Source: Candidatus Iainarchaeum sp. (GTDB taxonomy: Archaea; Iainarchaeota; Iainarchaeia; Iainarchaeales; JAAZKV01). From it: DNA of 64,000 nucleotides. The position numbers and the translations under genes are program-made. Positions 34,774 to 44,549 of this stretch are shown in pieces; the first letter of the stretch is position 1, and every line of letters starts with the position of its first letter. The notes under the pieces were generated by a model. That model did no database searches and was not told the DNA's origin. It was given only the letters and a program-made list of their open reading frames with translations. The stretch is taken from positions 85,625-149,624 of the forward strand of contig JAQUZG010000001.1 of NCBI GenBank assembly GCA_028691435.1, read 5' to 3'.

Positions 34774-36078
34774 TTAAAATAAAGTTGTTTGTTTGTGTTT
34801 TGACATTTTTTCAATTATTATTTGTTCTTTTTTTTCTTTTGCATCTTTAAACAAAATTTCTACTTTTTTTGTGTCTTTTTTTGTATTGAGTAAATATGCC
34901 ATTTCTTCTTCGCTAAATTCGAAATAATTTATATAATCGCTCATTTTTTCTTTTTCTGTTAAATATAATTCAATTAATGGTAAATCTTTGATTGCTTGTT
35001 TTTCGCTACAATGTGTTTTTTTTGAAATTTTTTTTGCGATTTCTTTTTTTACTTTTCGTTTAGCTGAATTAGTTGATAAACTTGAAATTAATGATGGAAA
35101 TTGAAAAGGTCTCCATCCAGAATAAACTTTTTCTTTTGATAATCCAACTCCCACAGTTGATAAAAAATAAACATATTTTAAAAATCCATAATGTTGTCTT
35201 TTATAAATTCGCCCATTATAAATGTCACTTTTACTAAAATATTCATAAGCTTTAGCGATATCTTCTCCTTCATATTGTCTTGGAATATTTTCATCTACCC
35301 AAGATAATAATAAATCACTTGATGTTTCAGAATTATTTATTGCTTCATTTATTTCTTTTATTGTTTTTCCTTTAAATATTTTAGTCATTATAGAAAAAAT
35401 TTTTTCTTTTTTAGACCGAGCAAATAATCCTTCAATATCTTTTGTAGTAACATTTTTCCCAAGTGATTGTAAATCAAGTAATGCTCCCCTAAAATCACCC
35501 TCACTATTTTTTCCAAGTAACTTTAATGAATCTTCTTCAAATTCAATATTTTCAATAGTTGCAATTTCTTTAAGTTTTTTTGCAATCGACAAATAATTTA
35601 TTTTTTTAAATTCAATTAGTTCTGCTAAACTTCTTAAAGGAACTAATTTTTTATCAGAATAAACTTCATTAGCTGTTAAAATTATTGGATTATTAGAATT
35701 TTTTATTATTGTCATTATTGCACTTGCTCCACCCCTATCTTGTGCTTGTAATCCATCTATTTCATCAATTAAAATTAGCCTTTTTTTAGAAAATAATGTT
35801 GAATTTTGACTAGCAACACCCATTATTTTTTCAATATTCTCTTTATCTCTTAAATCTGAAGAGTTCATTTCAAATATTTGCCAATCATTTTTTTTTGCGA
35901 TTAAATAAGCTAAGGTAGTTTTTCCATTTCCGCTATTTCCATAAAAAAGTAAGGGTTTTTGTTTAATTCCACTTTCCCATTTTTCAGCCCAATTTAAAGC
36001 ATTTTCTACAATTTCCGAATTTCCAATAAATTCTTCAATAGTTTTTGGAAAATATTTATCAGTAAATAATTGACTCAT
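34774..36078 (-). CDS. rfcL: Replication factor C large subunit
   Basis: This clamp-loader large subunit has Walker A GNSGNGKT, DEIDGLQ and a long C-terminal region. It ends KHKQTTLF, a shortened PCNA-interacting box like that found at the end of other archaeal RfcL proteins. It pairs with RfcS (11.6 kb) to load PCNA. Its 434 residues are within the family range. Confidence 0.93.
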   Translation of the reverse strand: MSQLFTDKYFPKTIEEFIGNSEIVENALNWAEKWESGIKQKPLLFYGNSGNGKTTLAYLIAKKNDWQIFEMNSSDLRDKENIEKIMGVASQNSTLFSKKRLILIDEIDGLQAQDRGGASAIMTIIKNSNNPIILTANEVYSDKKLVPLRSLAELIEFKKINYLSIAKKLKEIATIENIEFEEDSLKLLGKNSEGDFRGALLDLQSLGKNVTTKDIEGLFARSKKEKIFSIMTKIFKGKTIKEINEAINNSETSSDLLLSWVDENIPRQYEGEDIAKAYEYFSKSDIYNGRIYKRQHYGFLKYVYFLSTVGVGLSKEKVYSGWRPFQFPSLISSLSTNSAKRKVKKEIAKKISKKTHCSEKQAIKDLPLIELYLTEKEKMSDYINYFEFSEEEMAYLLNTKKDTKKVEILFKDAKEKKEQIIIEKMSKHKQTTLF

Positions 36079-36137
36079 ATATAATTAGTTAAACCAAATA
36101 ATTAAAATATAATCCGCGGGGCATATTGTGCTTTAAA

Positions 36138-37346
36138 TTATCTTTTATTAAACACAATTTCAATTACATCTCCATATTCAAGAACATAATCTTTTCCAAT
36201 AATTTGTTTTGTTTTAACATTTATTGCTTTAATAAAATTATCTCCAATATCACTATGTAAATAATATGCAAAATCTAATGCTGTGCTTCCACGTTTCATT
36301 AAAAAACAATCTGGGATATATCTTCCTTCTTTATCTTGTAATCCTTTTGTTCCTCCAGGGAATATTGGGATATAATTTAATACATTAAGTACTGTTTCAT
36401 CTAAACATTTTTGTATGCCTGTTCCATTAAATTTTTTTAATACTGTTTTATCAATAACTTCAAGTCCTTCTTTTTGTTTTTCATTTAATTCGCCAATAAT
36501 TTCAAATTTATCTTGGCCTGGATAATATTTTAATATTCCAGCTTTTGCCGCTTTTCTTAAAGATAATTCACTTGCTGCAGAACAAGGTATAATTGTAAGA
36601 TTATTGAATCTTTCTTTCATTTTTTTAATATTTTCTTCTGATGTTGGCATATCACATTTGTTTGCTGCAATAATTATTGGTTTACTTAATTCTCGACATT
36701 TTTTTGCAAATTTTGTTTTGTCTTCAATAGTCCAATCAGAAAACATTTTTTCATCTATTTTTAAATCTCTTAATGCTTTTTCAATATGGTGTGTTAAAAT
36801 TTTAATTCCTGATAAATGTTGTGAAAGAATTATGACTTTTTTCTTAAAATCTTTTTCTGCAACTTTTCCAAATTTTGCCCAATTATTTTCAATAATTTTT
36901 AAAAACCAAAGTTCTATTTCTCGTTCTAAAAATTCAACATCTTTGCAAGGGTCGTGACTTCCAGGCGCAACCATATTCCCTTCTTCATTTGTACTCCCAG
37001 ATGCATCAACTACATGTATCAAAGCATCTGCTTGACTTAAATCGTTTAAAAATTTATTTCCAAGGCCTTTTCCTTCATTTGCACCAGGCACAAGTCCAGC
37101 AACATCAATTAATTCAATTGGAACATATCTAATTGGATTATTATTTTCATTAAGTAAAAAACCACTTCTTGGATTACTAATTACTCCAAAATATTTTCCA
37201 GCATCTTCTACTCTAATAAATGCCGTTCCTTTGTTAGGTTCAATTGTGGTAAATGGGTAAGAAGCAATTCCAACATCCATCAAAGTTGCAGCTGAAAACA
37301 AAGTACTCTTACCACAAGATGGTTTTCCAACTATACCTATCTGCAT
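36138..37346 (-). CDS. Obg/YchF-family GTP-binding protein, archaeal type with TGS domain
   Basis: The 402-residue protein has the P-loop GKPSCGKST, DVAGLVPGA as G3, NKCD as G4 and a C-terminal TGS-like domain (GSTALDFAYYLHSDIGDNF). The set matches the archaeal Obg-like group represented by MJ1332. Members bind ribosomes or tRNA-related complexes. The precise role is unknown. The ATG at 37346 is preferred to an upstream TTG. A TATA-like TTTAAATTAT lies upstream. Confidence 0.9.
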   Translation of the reverse strand: MQIGIVGKPSCGKSTLFSAATLMDVGIASYPFTTIEPNKGTAFIRVEDAGKYFGVISNPRSGFLLNENNNPIRYVPIELIDVAGLVPGANEGKGLGNKFLNDLSQADALIHVVDASGSTNEEGNMVAPGSHDPCKDVEFLEREIELWFLKIIENNWAKFGKVAEKDFKKKVIILSQHLSGIKILTHHIEKALRDLKIDEKMFSDWTIEDKTKFAKKCRELSKPIIIAANKCDMPTSEENIKKMKERFNNLTIIPCSAASELSLRKAAKAGILKYYPGQDKFEIIGELNEKQKEGLEVIDKTVLKKFNGTGIQKCLDETVLNVLNYIPIFPGGTKGLQDKEGRYIPDCFLMKRGSTALDFAYYLHSDIGDNFIKAINVKTKQIIGKDYVLEYGDVIEIVFNKR

Positions 37347-37486
37347 ATTTATCAAATAATTTAAATTTACAAATATTTTTAATAGCTAGTTTTGAGTTTA
37401 TTAACTTGTTATTTTTTATTTTATTTAAGTTTAATAATTTTATGATTTATAGAAATAATTATATTCTCTAAAATTATTAATTTATT

Positions 37487-38077
37487 ATGTTTTGGATTGG
37501 AATAATAATAATTTCATTGATTGTTTTAGTGATTCTTTTTCTTTTATTAGTTAGAAATACTTCAACTATTAACGCAATAATTTTTGAAAATGAACGAAAA
37601 ATATCTCAAATGGATTCACAATTAAAACTAGCTAATTTAAAATTCATGAAAGGAAAAATTAGTAAAAATGTTTTTGAAGAATTAAAATTAGATTTTGAAT
37701 CAAAAAAAACTTTTTTTGAACTTGAAAATAATAAATTGAAAGAAATTGATTTGCCAGGCGTTAGTAAAAAAGTAGAATTAATTTATAATAAACTTGATAA
37801 GCCAACAAGATATAAAAAAATACATATTCAAAATCTTGTTTATGATTCAGAATTAATTAGAAAAGAAATGAAATCACTTGAAAATAAGTTATTAAAAGGT
37901 GCAATGGATCAAAAAACATTTGAAAAATTAATTGCTTTAAAAGAAAATGATTTAATTTCAAAAGAAGCAGAATTAATTGATTTTGTAAGATTTGCTAATG
38001 GAAAAAACGCTAATAATATAATTTTTGATGATGATTCTTCTAGTTTTGATAATAAAAAAACTAAATTAAAAAAATAA
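37487..38077 (+). CDS. Membrane-anchored coiled-coil protein with SHOCT-like repeats
   Basis: The 196-residue protein has an N-terminal membrane helix (IGIIIISLIVLVILFLLLV) followed by a mostly helical cytoplasmic part. Two segments resemble SHOCT-type short helices: LKFMKGKISKNVFEELKLDF at about residues 45-65 and NKLLKGAMDQKTFEKLIALK at about 132-152. The tail is acidic and then basic. Function is unknown. It is convergent with the RNase Z gene, 6 bp apart. Confidence 0.7.
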   Translation: MFWIGIIIISLIVLVILFLLLVRNTSTINAIIFENERKISQMDSQLKLANLKFMKGKISKNVFEELKLDFESKKTFFELENNKLKEIDLPGVSKKVELIYNKLDKPTRYKKIHIQNLVYDSELIRKEMKSLENKLLKGAMDQKTFEKLIALKENDLISKEAELIDFVRFANGKNANNIIFDDDSSSFDNKKTKLKK

Positions 38078-38083
38078 TTTTTT

Positions 38084-38992
38084 TTAAATTTGAAATTCAT
38101 CAAATTCGTTTGGAGCAAAAGAATTTTTAAAATTTTCACGTGCTTCATTTTCAAATTCTTTTATATTATTTGTTCTTGCACTAAAATGTATTAAAATTAA
38201 TTTTTTTACATTGGCTTTTTTTGCAATTTCACTTGCTTCTTTAGCAGTAGAATGTTTTGTTTTTTTAGCTTTAGTTAATTCATCATTTAAGAATGTAGAT
38301 TCATGAACAAGTATGTCCGAATTTTTTGCATTATTTATGGTTTCTTTACATGGTCTACTATCCATCGCAATTGTTATTTTTCTACCTATTCGTCTTTTAG
38401 AATAATCAAAAACATCCTTTTTTGTAAAAATCTTATCATTAACTTTAATTTTTTTTCCTTCAATTAATTTTGAATAAAGTGGACCAACAGGTATGCCTAA
38501 TTTTTCAGCTTTTTTTCTATCAAAAACTCCTTCTTTATCTTTTTCTTTAAACACAAATCCAAAACAACTGATCTCATGATCTAATGGAAATGCTTTAACT
38601 TCAAAAAAATCATTTTTGTAAATTGTTCCTTTTTTAATTTCTTTATAAATTATTTGAAAACTTGGTTTTATAATTTCTTTAAGCATTCTTTCAATTTTTT
38701 GTTTTCCCCAAGTGGGAGAAAAAATTGTTAATGGTTCGCTTCTGTTGTTTAATTGCATTGTTATAATCCACCCAAAAAGACCAAGGAAATGATCTGTATG
38801 CATATGACTTATAAAAATATTATCTATTTTCATTAATGAAATTTTTGATTTCATTAATTGTTTTTGTGTTCCTTCAGGGCAATCAAATAATAGATTATTT
38901 CCAAAATAACTAATTATACTGCTTGAAAAACTTTTATCTTTTTGTGGAACTGAGCCACAATTACCAAGAATTGTTAATTTTATTTTTTCCAT
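38084..38992 (-). CDS. rnz: Ribonuclease Z (tRNA 3' processing)
   Basis: The 302-residue protein is a complete metallo-beta-lactamase RNase Z. It has GNCGSVPQ at the start, HMHTDHFLG as the metal motif, PLDHEI, AMDSRPC, HESTFL and a late HFSAR. It cuts the 3' trailer from pre-tRNA so that CCA can be added. The ATG at 38992 places the conserved start within five residues. It is divergent from lonB by 55 bp. Confidence 0.94.
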   Translation of the reverse strand: MEKIKLTILGNCGSVPQKDKSFSSSIISYFGNNLLFDCPEGTQKQLMKSKISLMKIDNIFISHMHTDHFLGLFGWIITMQLNNRSEPLTIFSPTWGKQKIERMLKEIIKPSFQIIYKEIKKGTIYKNDFFEVKAFPLDHEISCFGFVFKEKDKEGVFDRKKAEKLGIPVGPLYSKLIEGKKIKVNDKIFTKKDVFDYSKRRIGRKITIAMDSRPCKETINNAKNSDILVHESTFLNDELTKAKKTKHSTAKEASEIAKKANVKKLILIHFSARTNNIKEFENEARENFKNSFAPNEFDEFQI

Positions 38993-39047
38993 CTTATTTA
39001 TATTAATCAAGAAAGCCTTTTTAAGATTTTACTTGTGGTATTTATTT

Positions 39048-41081
39048 ATGGCTAAGAAATCAAATAAACAAAAGATTGACTCTGATTCATCTTTTGAATA
39101 CTTTGCAGAAAGTTCAAGTGATTTGAGTAATTTTAAACAAAATTCAAAATCAACTTCATCAAATTCACAAAACATTTCAAAAAATTCTTTACAAAAAGAT
39201 GACGAAAAAGAAAATAAAAAAGTTATTACTGACTTTTCTTTTACTGATACATCTCAAATTTTTATTCCAAAATTATTGCTTAAACAAGTTATTGGTCAAG
39301 AAAAAAGTGTTGAATTAATAAAAAAAGCTGCTGCTCAAAAAAGAAATGTTTTACTAATTGGTTATCCTGGTACTGGAAAATCTTTGCTTGCAAAAGCTAT
39401 GTCACAAATACTTCCAACTCAAGCACTTCAAGATGTTTTAATTTATCCAAATAATGATGATTCAAATAATCCAAAAGTAAGAGTTGTTCCAGCTGGAAAA
39501 GGAAAAGAAATTCTTGATGAATTAAAATTTCAATCTTCTAAAGAAGATGATTCAGTAAGATTATTTTCATTTGTTCTTCCACTTGGGTGGATGGTTTTAT
39601 CAACTGTACTTTGGCAATTAAAATGGTATTCAGATATAATTTATGCAGCATTTATTTTAATTGGAGCGGTTCTTTTAATTGGATTAAGTGTTAGTGGTCA
39701 GATGAGAAGTAAATCTAATGCAAATTTACCAAAACTTTTAATAAATAATTTTAATAAAAAATTTGCACCTTTTTTTGAAGCAACTGGTGCTAGGGCTGGA
39801 GCACTTTTGGGTGATGTTAGACACGATCCACTTCAAAGTGGTGGACTAGGCACTCCTGCACATTTAAGAGTAGAGCCTGGAATGATTCACAAGGCAAGTG
39901 GGGGGGTATTATTTATTGATGAAATTGCAATGCTTTCATATAAGTCTCAACAAGAATTGTTAAGTGCAATGCAAGAGAAAAAATATTCAATTACTGGCCA
40001 AAGTGAAAATTCATCTGGAGCAATGACTAGAACTGATGCAATTCCTTGTGATTTTGTTTTAGTTGCAGCTGGAAATTATAATGATCTTGAAAAAGTTCAT
40101 CCAGCACTTCGTTCAAGAATTAGGGGATATGGGTATGAAGTTTATATGAATGTGGATATGCCAGATAATGAAGAAAATAGATTTAAAATTGCTCAATTTG
40201 TTGCACAAGAAATAGAAAATGATGGTAAGATCCCACATTTTGACAAAAGTGCAGTAGAAGAAATAATTTTTGAAGCAAGAAGAAGATCAGATAAAAAAGG
40301 AAAATTAACTTTAAAATTAAGAGATTTGGGTGGGTTAATTAGAGCTGCTGGAGACTTAGCAAGAGAACAAAATAAAAATGTTGTATCATTTGATGATGTA
40401 ATTAAAGCTAAAGAAACTTCAAAAACTCTTGAAGGTCAAATTGTTGATAAAATGATAGAAACTAAAAAGAATTATGAAGTTTATTTAACAACTGGAAGTG
40501 CCGTTGGAAGAGTAAATGGTTTGGCGGTATTTGGTGAAGGTAGTGCTGGAAGTATTATTCCAATCGAAGCAGCAGTAACTCCTCCATCATCAAGAAATAC
40601 TTTGCGTGTAATTGCTACTGGAAAACTTGGAGAAATTGCAAAAGAAGCTGTAGAAAATGTTTCAGTAATTTTCAAAAAAGTTTCAGGAAAAAATTTTGCA
40701 AAAGATATTCATATTCAATTTTTACAAACTTATGAGGGTGTTGAAGGGGATTCTGCATCAGTATCAATTGCAACAGCAGTAATTTCTGCAATAGAGCGTA
40801 TCCCTATCAAACAACATTTAGCAATGACTGGATCATTAAGTGTTAGAGGAGAAGTACTTCCTATTGGGGGGGTTTCTTCAAAAATTGAAGCTGCAATAAA
40901 AGCTGGATTTAAAGAAGTAATTGTGCCAAAATCAAACTTTGCAGATATTGTAATTTCGAAAGACAAACTTGATCAAATAAAAATTTTATCTGTTTCATCA
41001 TTAACTGATGTTTTAAAATTAGCTTTAGTTGATAGTGCTGCAAAGAAAAAATTAATTTCAAAATTTGAAAAAATAATTTAA
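39048..41081 (+). CDS. lonB: Archaeal membrane-bound Lon protease LonB
   Basis: This 677-residue ATP-dependent protease has a variable acidic N-terminus, an AAA+ module with GYPGTGKS, and two membrane helices inserted in it (LFSFVLPLGWMVLSTVLWQL and the next segment). Walker B is VLFIDEIAML. The C-terminal Ser/Lys protease domain has S569 in EGDSASVS and K612 in SSKIEAA. LonB is the main membrane-associated quality-control protease of archaea. The ATG at 39048 is preferred to a GTG 15 bases earlier. It is convergent with the DUF373 gene, overlapping by 4 bp. Confidence 0.96.
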   Translation: MAKKSNKQKIDSDSSFEYFAESSSDLSNFKQNSKSTSSNSQNISKNSLQKDDEKENKKVITDFSFTDTSQIFIPKLLLKQVIGQEKSVELIKKAAAQKRNVLLIGYPGTGKSLLAKAMSQILPTQALQDVLIYPNNDDSNNPKVRVVPAGKGKEILDELKFQSSKEDDSVRLFSFVLPLGWMVLSTVLWQLKWYSDIIYAAFILIGAVLLIGLSVSGQMRSKSNANLPKLLINNFNKKFAPFFEATGARAGALLGDVRHDPLQSGGLGTPAHLRVEPGMIHKASGGVLFIDEIAMLSYKSQQELLSAMQEKKYSITGQSENSSGAMTRTDAIPCDFVLVAAGNYNDLEKVHPALRSRIRGYGYEVYMNVDMPDNEENRFKIAQFVAQEIENDGKIPHFDKSAVEEIIFEARRRSDKKGKLTLKLRDLGGLIRAAGDLAREQNKNVVSFDDVIKAKETSKTLEGQIVDKMIETKKNYEVYLTTGSAVGRVNGLAVFGEGSAGSIIPIEAAVTPPSSRNTLRVIATGKLGEIAKEAVENVSVIFKKVSGKNFAKDIHIQFLQTYEGVEGDSASVSIATAVISAIERIPIKQHLAMTGSLSVRGEVLPIGGVSSKIEAAIKAGFKEVIVPKSNFADIVISKDKLDQIKILSVSSLTDVLKLALVDSAAKKKLISKFEKII

Positions 41082-42298
41082 TTTTTATTAATTAAAATTA
41101 TTTTTCCTTCTTTAAATAAAAATTCATTTCTTTTTATTTTTATTTCTTCTTTTTCTGTTTTACAAATTAAATATTCTTTCTTTTTATCAATTTCAATTAT
41201 TTTTCCAATTACATTTCCTTCTTCATCTAAAACTAATGTATCTAAATATAACTTTGTTATTTTGTTTTGGATATTAAATATTTTTGCTATGTTTATTGCA
41301 ACAATTAAAAAAATCAAACTAATCATTATGTTTAGACTAAACCAAGAAAGTGTTGTTTGTCTTAAAAATACAAGTGTTGCTGATTCAATAATTAACCAAA
41401 TACAAATCAATAAACAACTTTGTAAAATATATTTTCCTATTTTGTATGCTTTTTTATCATATACTCCATCAATCATTTTTCCAACAAGTAAACTTATTCC
41501 AGAAAATGCAATAAATGGATAAATTATTTTTAAAGCAGAAATTAGATCTAAACTAACATCAATAAATTCTGAAGATCTTATTTGAATAAACATTAATAAT
41601 ACTCCAATAATTGGTAAAATTAATGCTAATGTATAAACAACAACACTAACTCTTTGTTCTTTTATACTTTTTATTAAAACTTTAAATATATTTACAATTT
41701 TTTCTTCTATTCCAAATCCTTTCATAAATAAATATATTCCAATTATGAATGAAAGTGCTTGTAATGAAATATTTCCAAACAATAAATAAGCTACAATTAC
41801 AATTCCAGGTATTCCAAAAATTGTTCTAGCAACACTTGGATCTTTTATTACTTCTTTAATTGTATAAAAAGTTGATTCAACAGCTTTTGCTTGCTTAATT
41901 ATAATTTGTTCTGTTGAAATTATTTTTCCCCTTGATTGTAAAAGTGGTATGACTTGATTATCTTCATCACCATCAGTAACTAAAATCCAGCCTTCAATAA
42001 AAAAGTTTTTTTGAATAACATCTAATTGTCGATTTATTTCTTTATCTGATAATAAATTGTCTTTTCCGTGTCCTGTTATTGTTACAATTTCAATATTTTT
42101 AAAATGTTTTTTTGCATCTTTAATTTTTTTAACTGCTGCAAAAATAGTATTTGCATCACTTTCTGCTGGATCAGCCAATATGAGTTTTGTTGCAGCATCA
42201 ATGTTTCTTTCAACACCAATTACTGGGCCACTTATTCCAGTCTTTCTTCCAAGATCATTGTCTCTATCAACACAAACAACTAACACTTTATTTTTCAT
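41078..42298 (-). CDS. DUF373 family membrane protein
   Basis: The soluble N-terminal half has VVCVDRDNDLGRKTGISGPV, ADPAESDANTIFAAV and ITGHGKDN, hallmarks of archaeal DUF373. Six or so membrane helices follow (residues about 165-340). A cytoplasmic beta-rich tail comes last (DEEGNVIGKIIEIDKKKEYL). The family is widespread in archaea with unknown function. The ATG at 42298 follows TGTGAAATTT. Confidence 0.88.
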   Translation of the reverse strand: MKNKVLVVCVDRDNDLGRKTGISGPVIGVERNIDAATKLILADPAESDANTIFAAVKKIKDAKKHFKNIEIVTITGHGKDNLLSDKEINRQLDVIQKNFFIEGWILVTDGDEDNQVIPLLQSRGKIISTEQIIIKQAKAVESTFYTIKEVIKDPSVARTIFGIPGIVIVAYLLFGNISLQALSFIIGIYLFMKGFGIEEKIVNIFKVLIKSIKEQRVSVVVYTLALILPIIGVLLMFIQIRSSEFIDVSLDLISALKIIYPFIAFSGISLLVGKMIDGVYDKKAYKIGKYILQSCLLICIWLIIESATLVFLRQTTLSWFSLNIMISLIFLIVAINIAKIFNIQNKITKLYLDTLVLDEEGNVIGKIIEIDKKKEYLICKTEKEEIKIKRNEFLFKEGKIILINKN

Positions 42299-42441
42299 AA
42301 ATTTCACATTTTAATTAATTTTTTTTACAATTAATGTTATTGACTATTAATATTATGTAATGGATACATTTATTTATATATTATGTTTATTAATAATATA
42401 TAGTATTATGTATTTAGTTAAAGTTATGGATTAGTGAGATT

Positions 42442-43392
42442 ATGGAATTCAAATATGTTGTTTTTGGTATAATTTTAATTGCAATCTCTATAATCGCTGT
42501 TTTATTTTTTTTAAATCTTAAATTTTTACTTTCGCACGGTTTAATTTATTATTTGATTTGGATAATTATTGGGGCGGTTTTTCTCTTTATTGCAGCAAAG
42601 TCTTTTGTTCAATTAATGGATTATCAAAGAGCAGTAATTTATAGATTTGGAAAATTTAGTAGAGTTAAAGGGCCAGGGTTAACATTTGTTTTAGTTGGAG
42701 TTGAATCATATTCTTTAGTTGATTTAAGAGTAAAAACTATTGATGTTCCAAAACAAGATGTTGTTACAAAAGATCGAATTGAATTAAGTGTTGATACAGT
42801 AATTTATTTAAAAGTTAATAAGGATGCTCAAAGTGTAGTTAATTCAGTTGTTGAAGTTGAAGATTATGTTAATGCATCTTGTCTTTTTGTAATTTCATCA
42901 ATTCGTGATGTAATGGGATCAATGAATTTAAGTGAAATAATTTCAAATATTGAATTAATAAATGCACATGTAAAAAATAGTCTTGAAAAAATTTCAAAAC
43001 ATTGGGGAATTTCCGTTGAATCTGTTGAAATAAAAGATGTTCAAATCCCAGAAACTGTAATTAATGCGATGCATGAAGAAAAAGCAGCTGTTCAACAAAA
43101 ATTAGCAAGAATGGAAAAAGCTTTAGCACATAAGGCTGAAATAGAGGCAGTAAAAGAAGCAACTACAAATCTTGATGATAAAGCGCTAGCATATTATTAT
43201 ATTAAAGCGATCGAAAATATGTCTAATGGTAAGGGGAACAAAGTATTTTTCCCAGCTGAATTTACTAAAATTGCAGATTCATTAACTAATATGGTGCCAT
43301 CAAAAAAAGCTGAATTATCTCAAGAATATAAAGACTTGTTAAAAGAATACATTGATAAGTCAGTTTCAAAAGCTAAAAAATCAAAAAAATAG
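42442..43392 (+). CDS. SPFH/band 7 (stomatin-like) protein
   Basis: The 316-residue protein has two hydrophobic N-terminal segments, then the SPFH core: QRAVIYRFGKFSRVKGPGLT, VDLRVKTIDVPKQDVVTKD and SVESVEIKDVQIP. A helical region with Ala/Glu repeats follows. These proteins form membrane-bound oligomeric rings and often protect or regulate proteases. The common partner NfeD is not next to it here. GTGAGATT directly precedes the ATG. Lon lies nearby, but a link is not shown. Confidence 0.92.
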   Translation: MEFKYVVFGIILIAISIIAVLFFLNLKFLLSHGLIYYLIWIIIGAVFLFIAAKSFVQLMDYQRAVIYRFGKFSRVKGPGLTFVLVGVESYSLVDLRVKTIDVPKQDVVTKDRIELSVDTVIYLKVNKDAQSVVNSVVEVEDYVNASCLFVISSIRDVMGSMNLSEIISNIELINAHVKNSLEKISKHWGISVESVEIKDVQIPETVINAMHEEKAAVQQKLARMEKALAHKAEIEAVKEATTNLDDKALAYYYIKAIENMSNGKGNKVFFPAEFTKIADSLTNMVPSKKAELSQEYKDLLKEYIDKSVSKAKKSKK

Positions 43393-43460
43393 TTTTTCTA
43401 AAAAACTATATTTAATTTCATTAAACAAATAGTTAAAATAATTAAAAAAATAGAAAAGAA

Positions 43461-43733
43461 TTATTTTATTTTAGCAAATTCTTTTTTTAATTCACTAACT
43501 TCACTTTGTAATTCTTTTATTGCTTCAATCAAAACTTTTTTTGGGTTTGATGAATTTGTTGTTAAAATAAATCTTGCTTTTTTATCTAAAGGATGTTCTA
43601 ATCTGTAAGCAACGAATTCAACATTTTCGTTTTCAGCTAATTTTTCTCTTAAAACATTTGGAATAGTGTGTCTTTCACCATTTAAGTAAAATTCTAATTT
43701 TTTTCCTTCATTAGTTAAAATTTCTATTTCCAT
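43461..43733 (-). CDS. rpoL: DNA-directed RNA polymerase subunit L
   Basis: The 90-residue Rpb11-like subunit has GERHTIPNVLREKL and AYRLEHPLDKKARFIL, the family signature. It pairs with RpoD in the polymerase assembly platform. Its ATG lies 23 bp inside the end of csl4, with GGAGTGAA just upstream. The csl4-rpoL order is common in archaea. Confidence 0.96.
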   Translation of the reverse strand: MEIEILTNEGKKLEFYLNGERHTIPNVLREKLAENENVEFVAYRLEHPLDKKARFILTTNSSNPKKVLIEAIKELQSEVSELKKEFAKIK

Positions 43734-44385
43734 TTCTATTCACTCCTCTATCATTGCTATTAAAGTTTCTATTATTAATATTATTAAATCTTCCTCTTTG
43801 ATTTGAATTATTAAAAGATTGTCGATTTGGTCTATTTTCAAAAGTCTCTTTCTTTAAATACCATTTTCTATCTTCTGATTGATTACAATCAAAGCAAGTT
43901 AATCTATTATTTGAAAAAACCATTTCTTTTCTGCATTTTGTACAATATGCTATTATTACACCAAGACCTTCTTCTTTAGTAGATAATTCAGTTGTATTTT
44001 CATTAACAGAAATTACTTTTGCTTTTATAATATCTCCTAGTTTCATACAACTATCTGGTCTTTCAACAAAATTATTGCTGATATTTCTAACTGCGATTTG
44101 ACCTTTTGTCATATTAATTATGTGATTATTTTCTGCTTTTATTAATTCAAGTACTGCTGTAGAATCCTTAATTAATGAAACTCTACCATAAACAATATCT
44201 CCTTCTTTTACTAATCTTCTTGATTTTGCATCAATTTCCACTTCTTTTTCAGTTTCGTTAAAAATTATTTTACCAAATGCTGTTGATTTTATTTCACCAT
44301 TATCTCCAACAGTATTTTTACCCGGCAAATATTCTTCCTCAGTAGCTAAAACTTGTCCAGGAACAGCTATTTTTTCATTACTCAT
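43711..44385 (-). CDS. csl4: Exosome RNA-binding protein Csl4 with Asn/Arg/Phe-rich tail
   Basis: The 224-residue protein has the Csl4 order: N-terminal domain (VPGQVLATEEEYLPGKNTVG), S1 domain at about 60-140 and a zinc ribbon with C148, C151, C164 and C167. Csl4 caps the archaeal RNA exosome and recruits DnaG. After the zinc ribbon come about 41 extra residues (184-224) made mainly of Asn, Arg, Phe, Gly and Ser, such as QRGRFNNINNRNFN. Ordinary archaeal Csl4 ends near the ribbon. The composition matches the insert in DnaG of this genome. AGAGGT precedes the ATG. Confidence 0.94.
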   Translation of the reverse strand: MSNEKIAVPGQVLATEEEYLPGKNTVGDNGEIKSTAFGKIIFNETEKEVEIDAKSRRLVKEGDIVYGRVSLIKDSTAVLELIKAENNHIINMTKGQIAVRNISNNFVERPDSCMKLGDIIKAKVISVNENTTELSTKEEGLGVIIAYCTKCRKEMVFSNNRLTCFDCNQSEDRKWYLKKETFENRPNRQSFNNSNQRGRFNNINNRNFNSNDRGVNRNGNRNFN

Positions 44386-44549
44386 ATAAAAACCTCTTTT
44401 TGTTTCATTATAATCAATAAACAGTTAAAATAAACTTATACTAGAAAACCTTTTATATTTCTAAAAGAATTAATTTATGAAAAGTATTTAAATATGTGGT
44501 AAACTAAAAAAAGTTAAATTAATTTGTTAACTAGGGTAATCTGAGTAAT

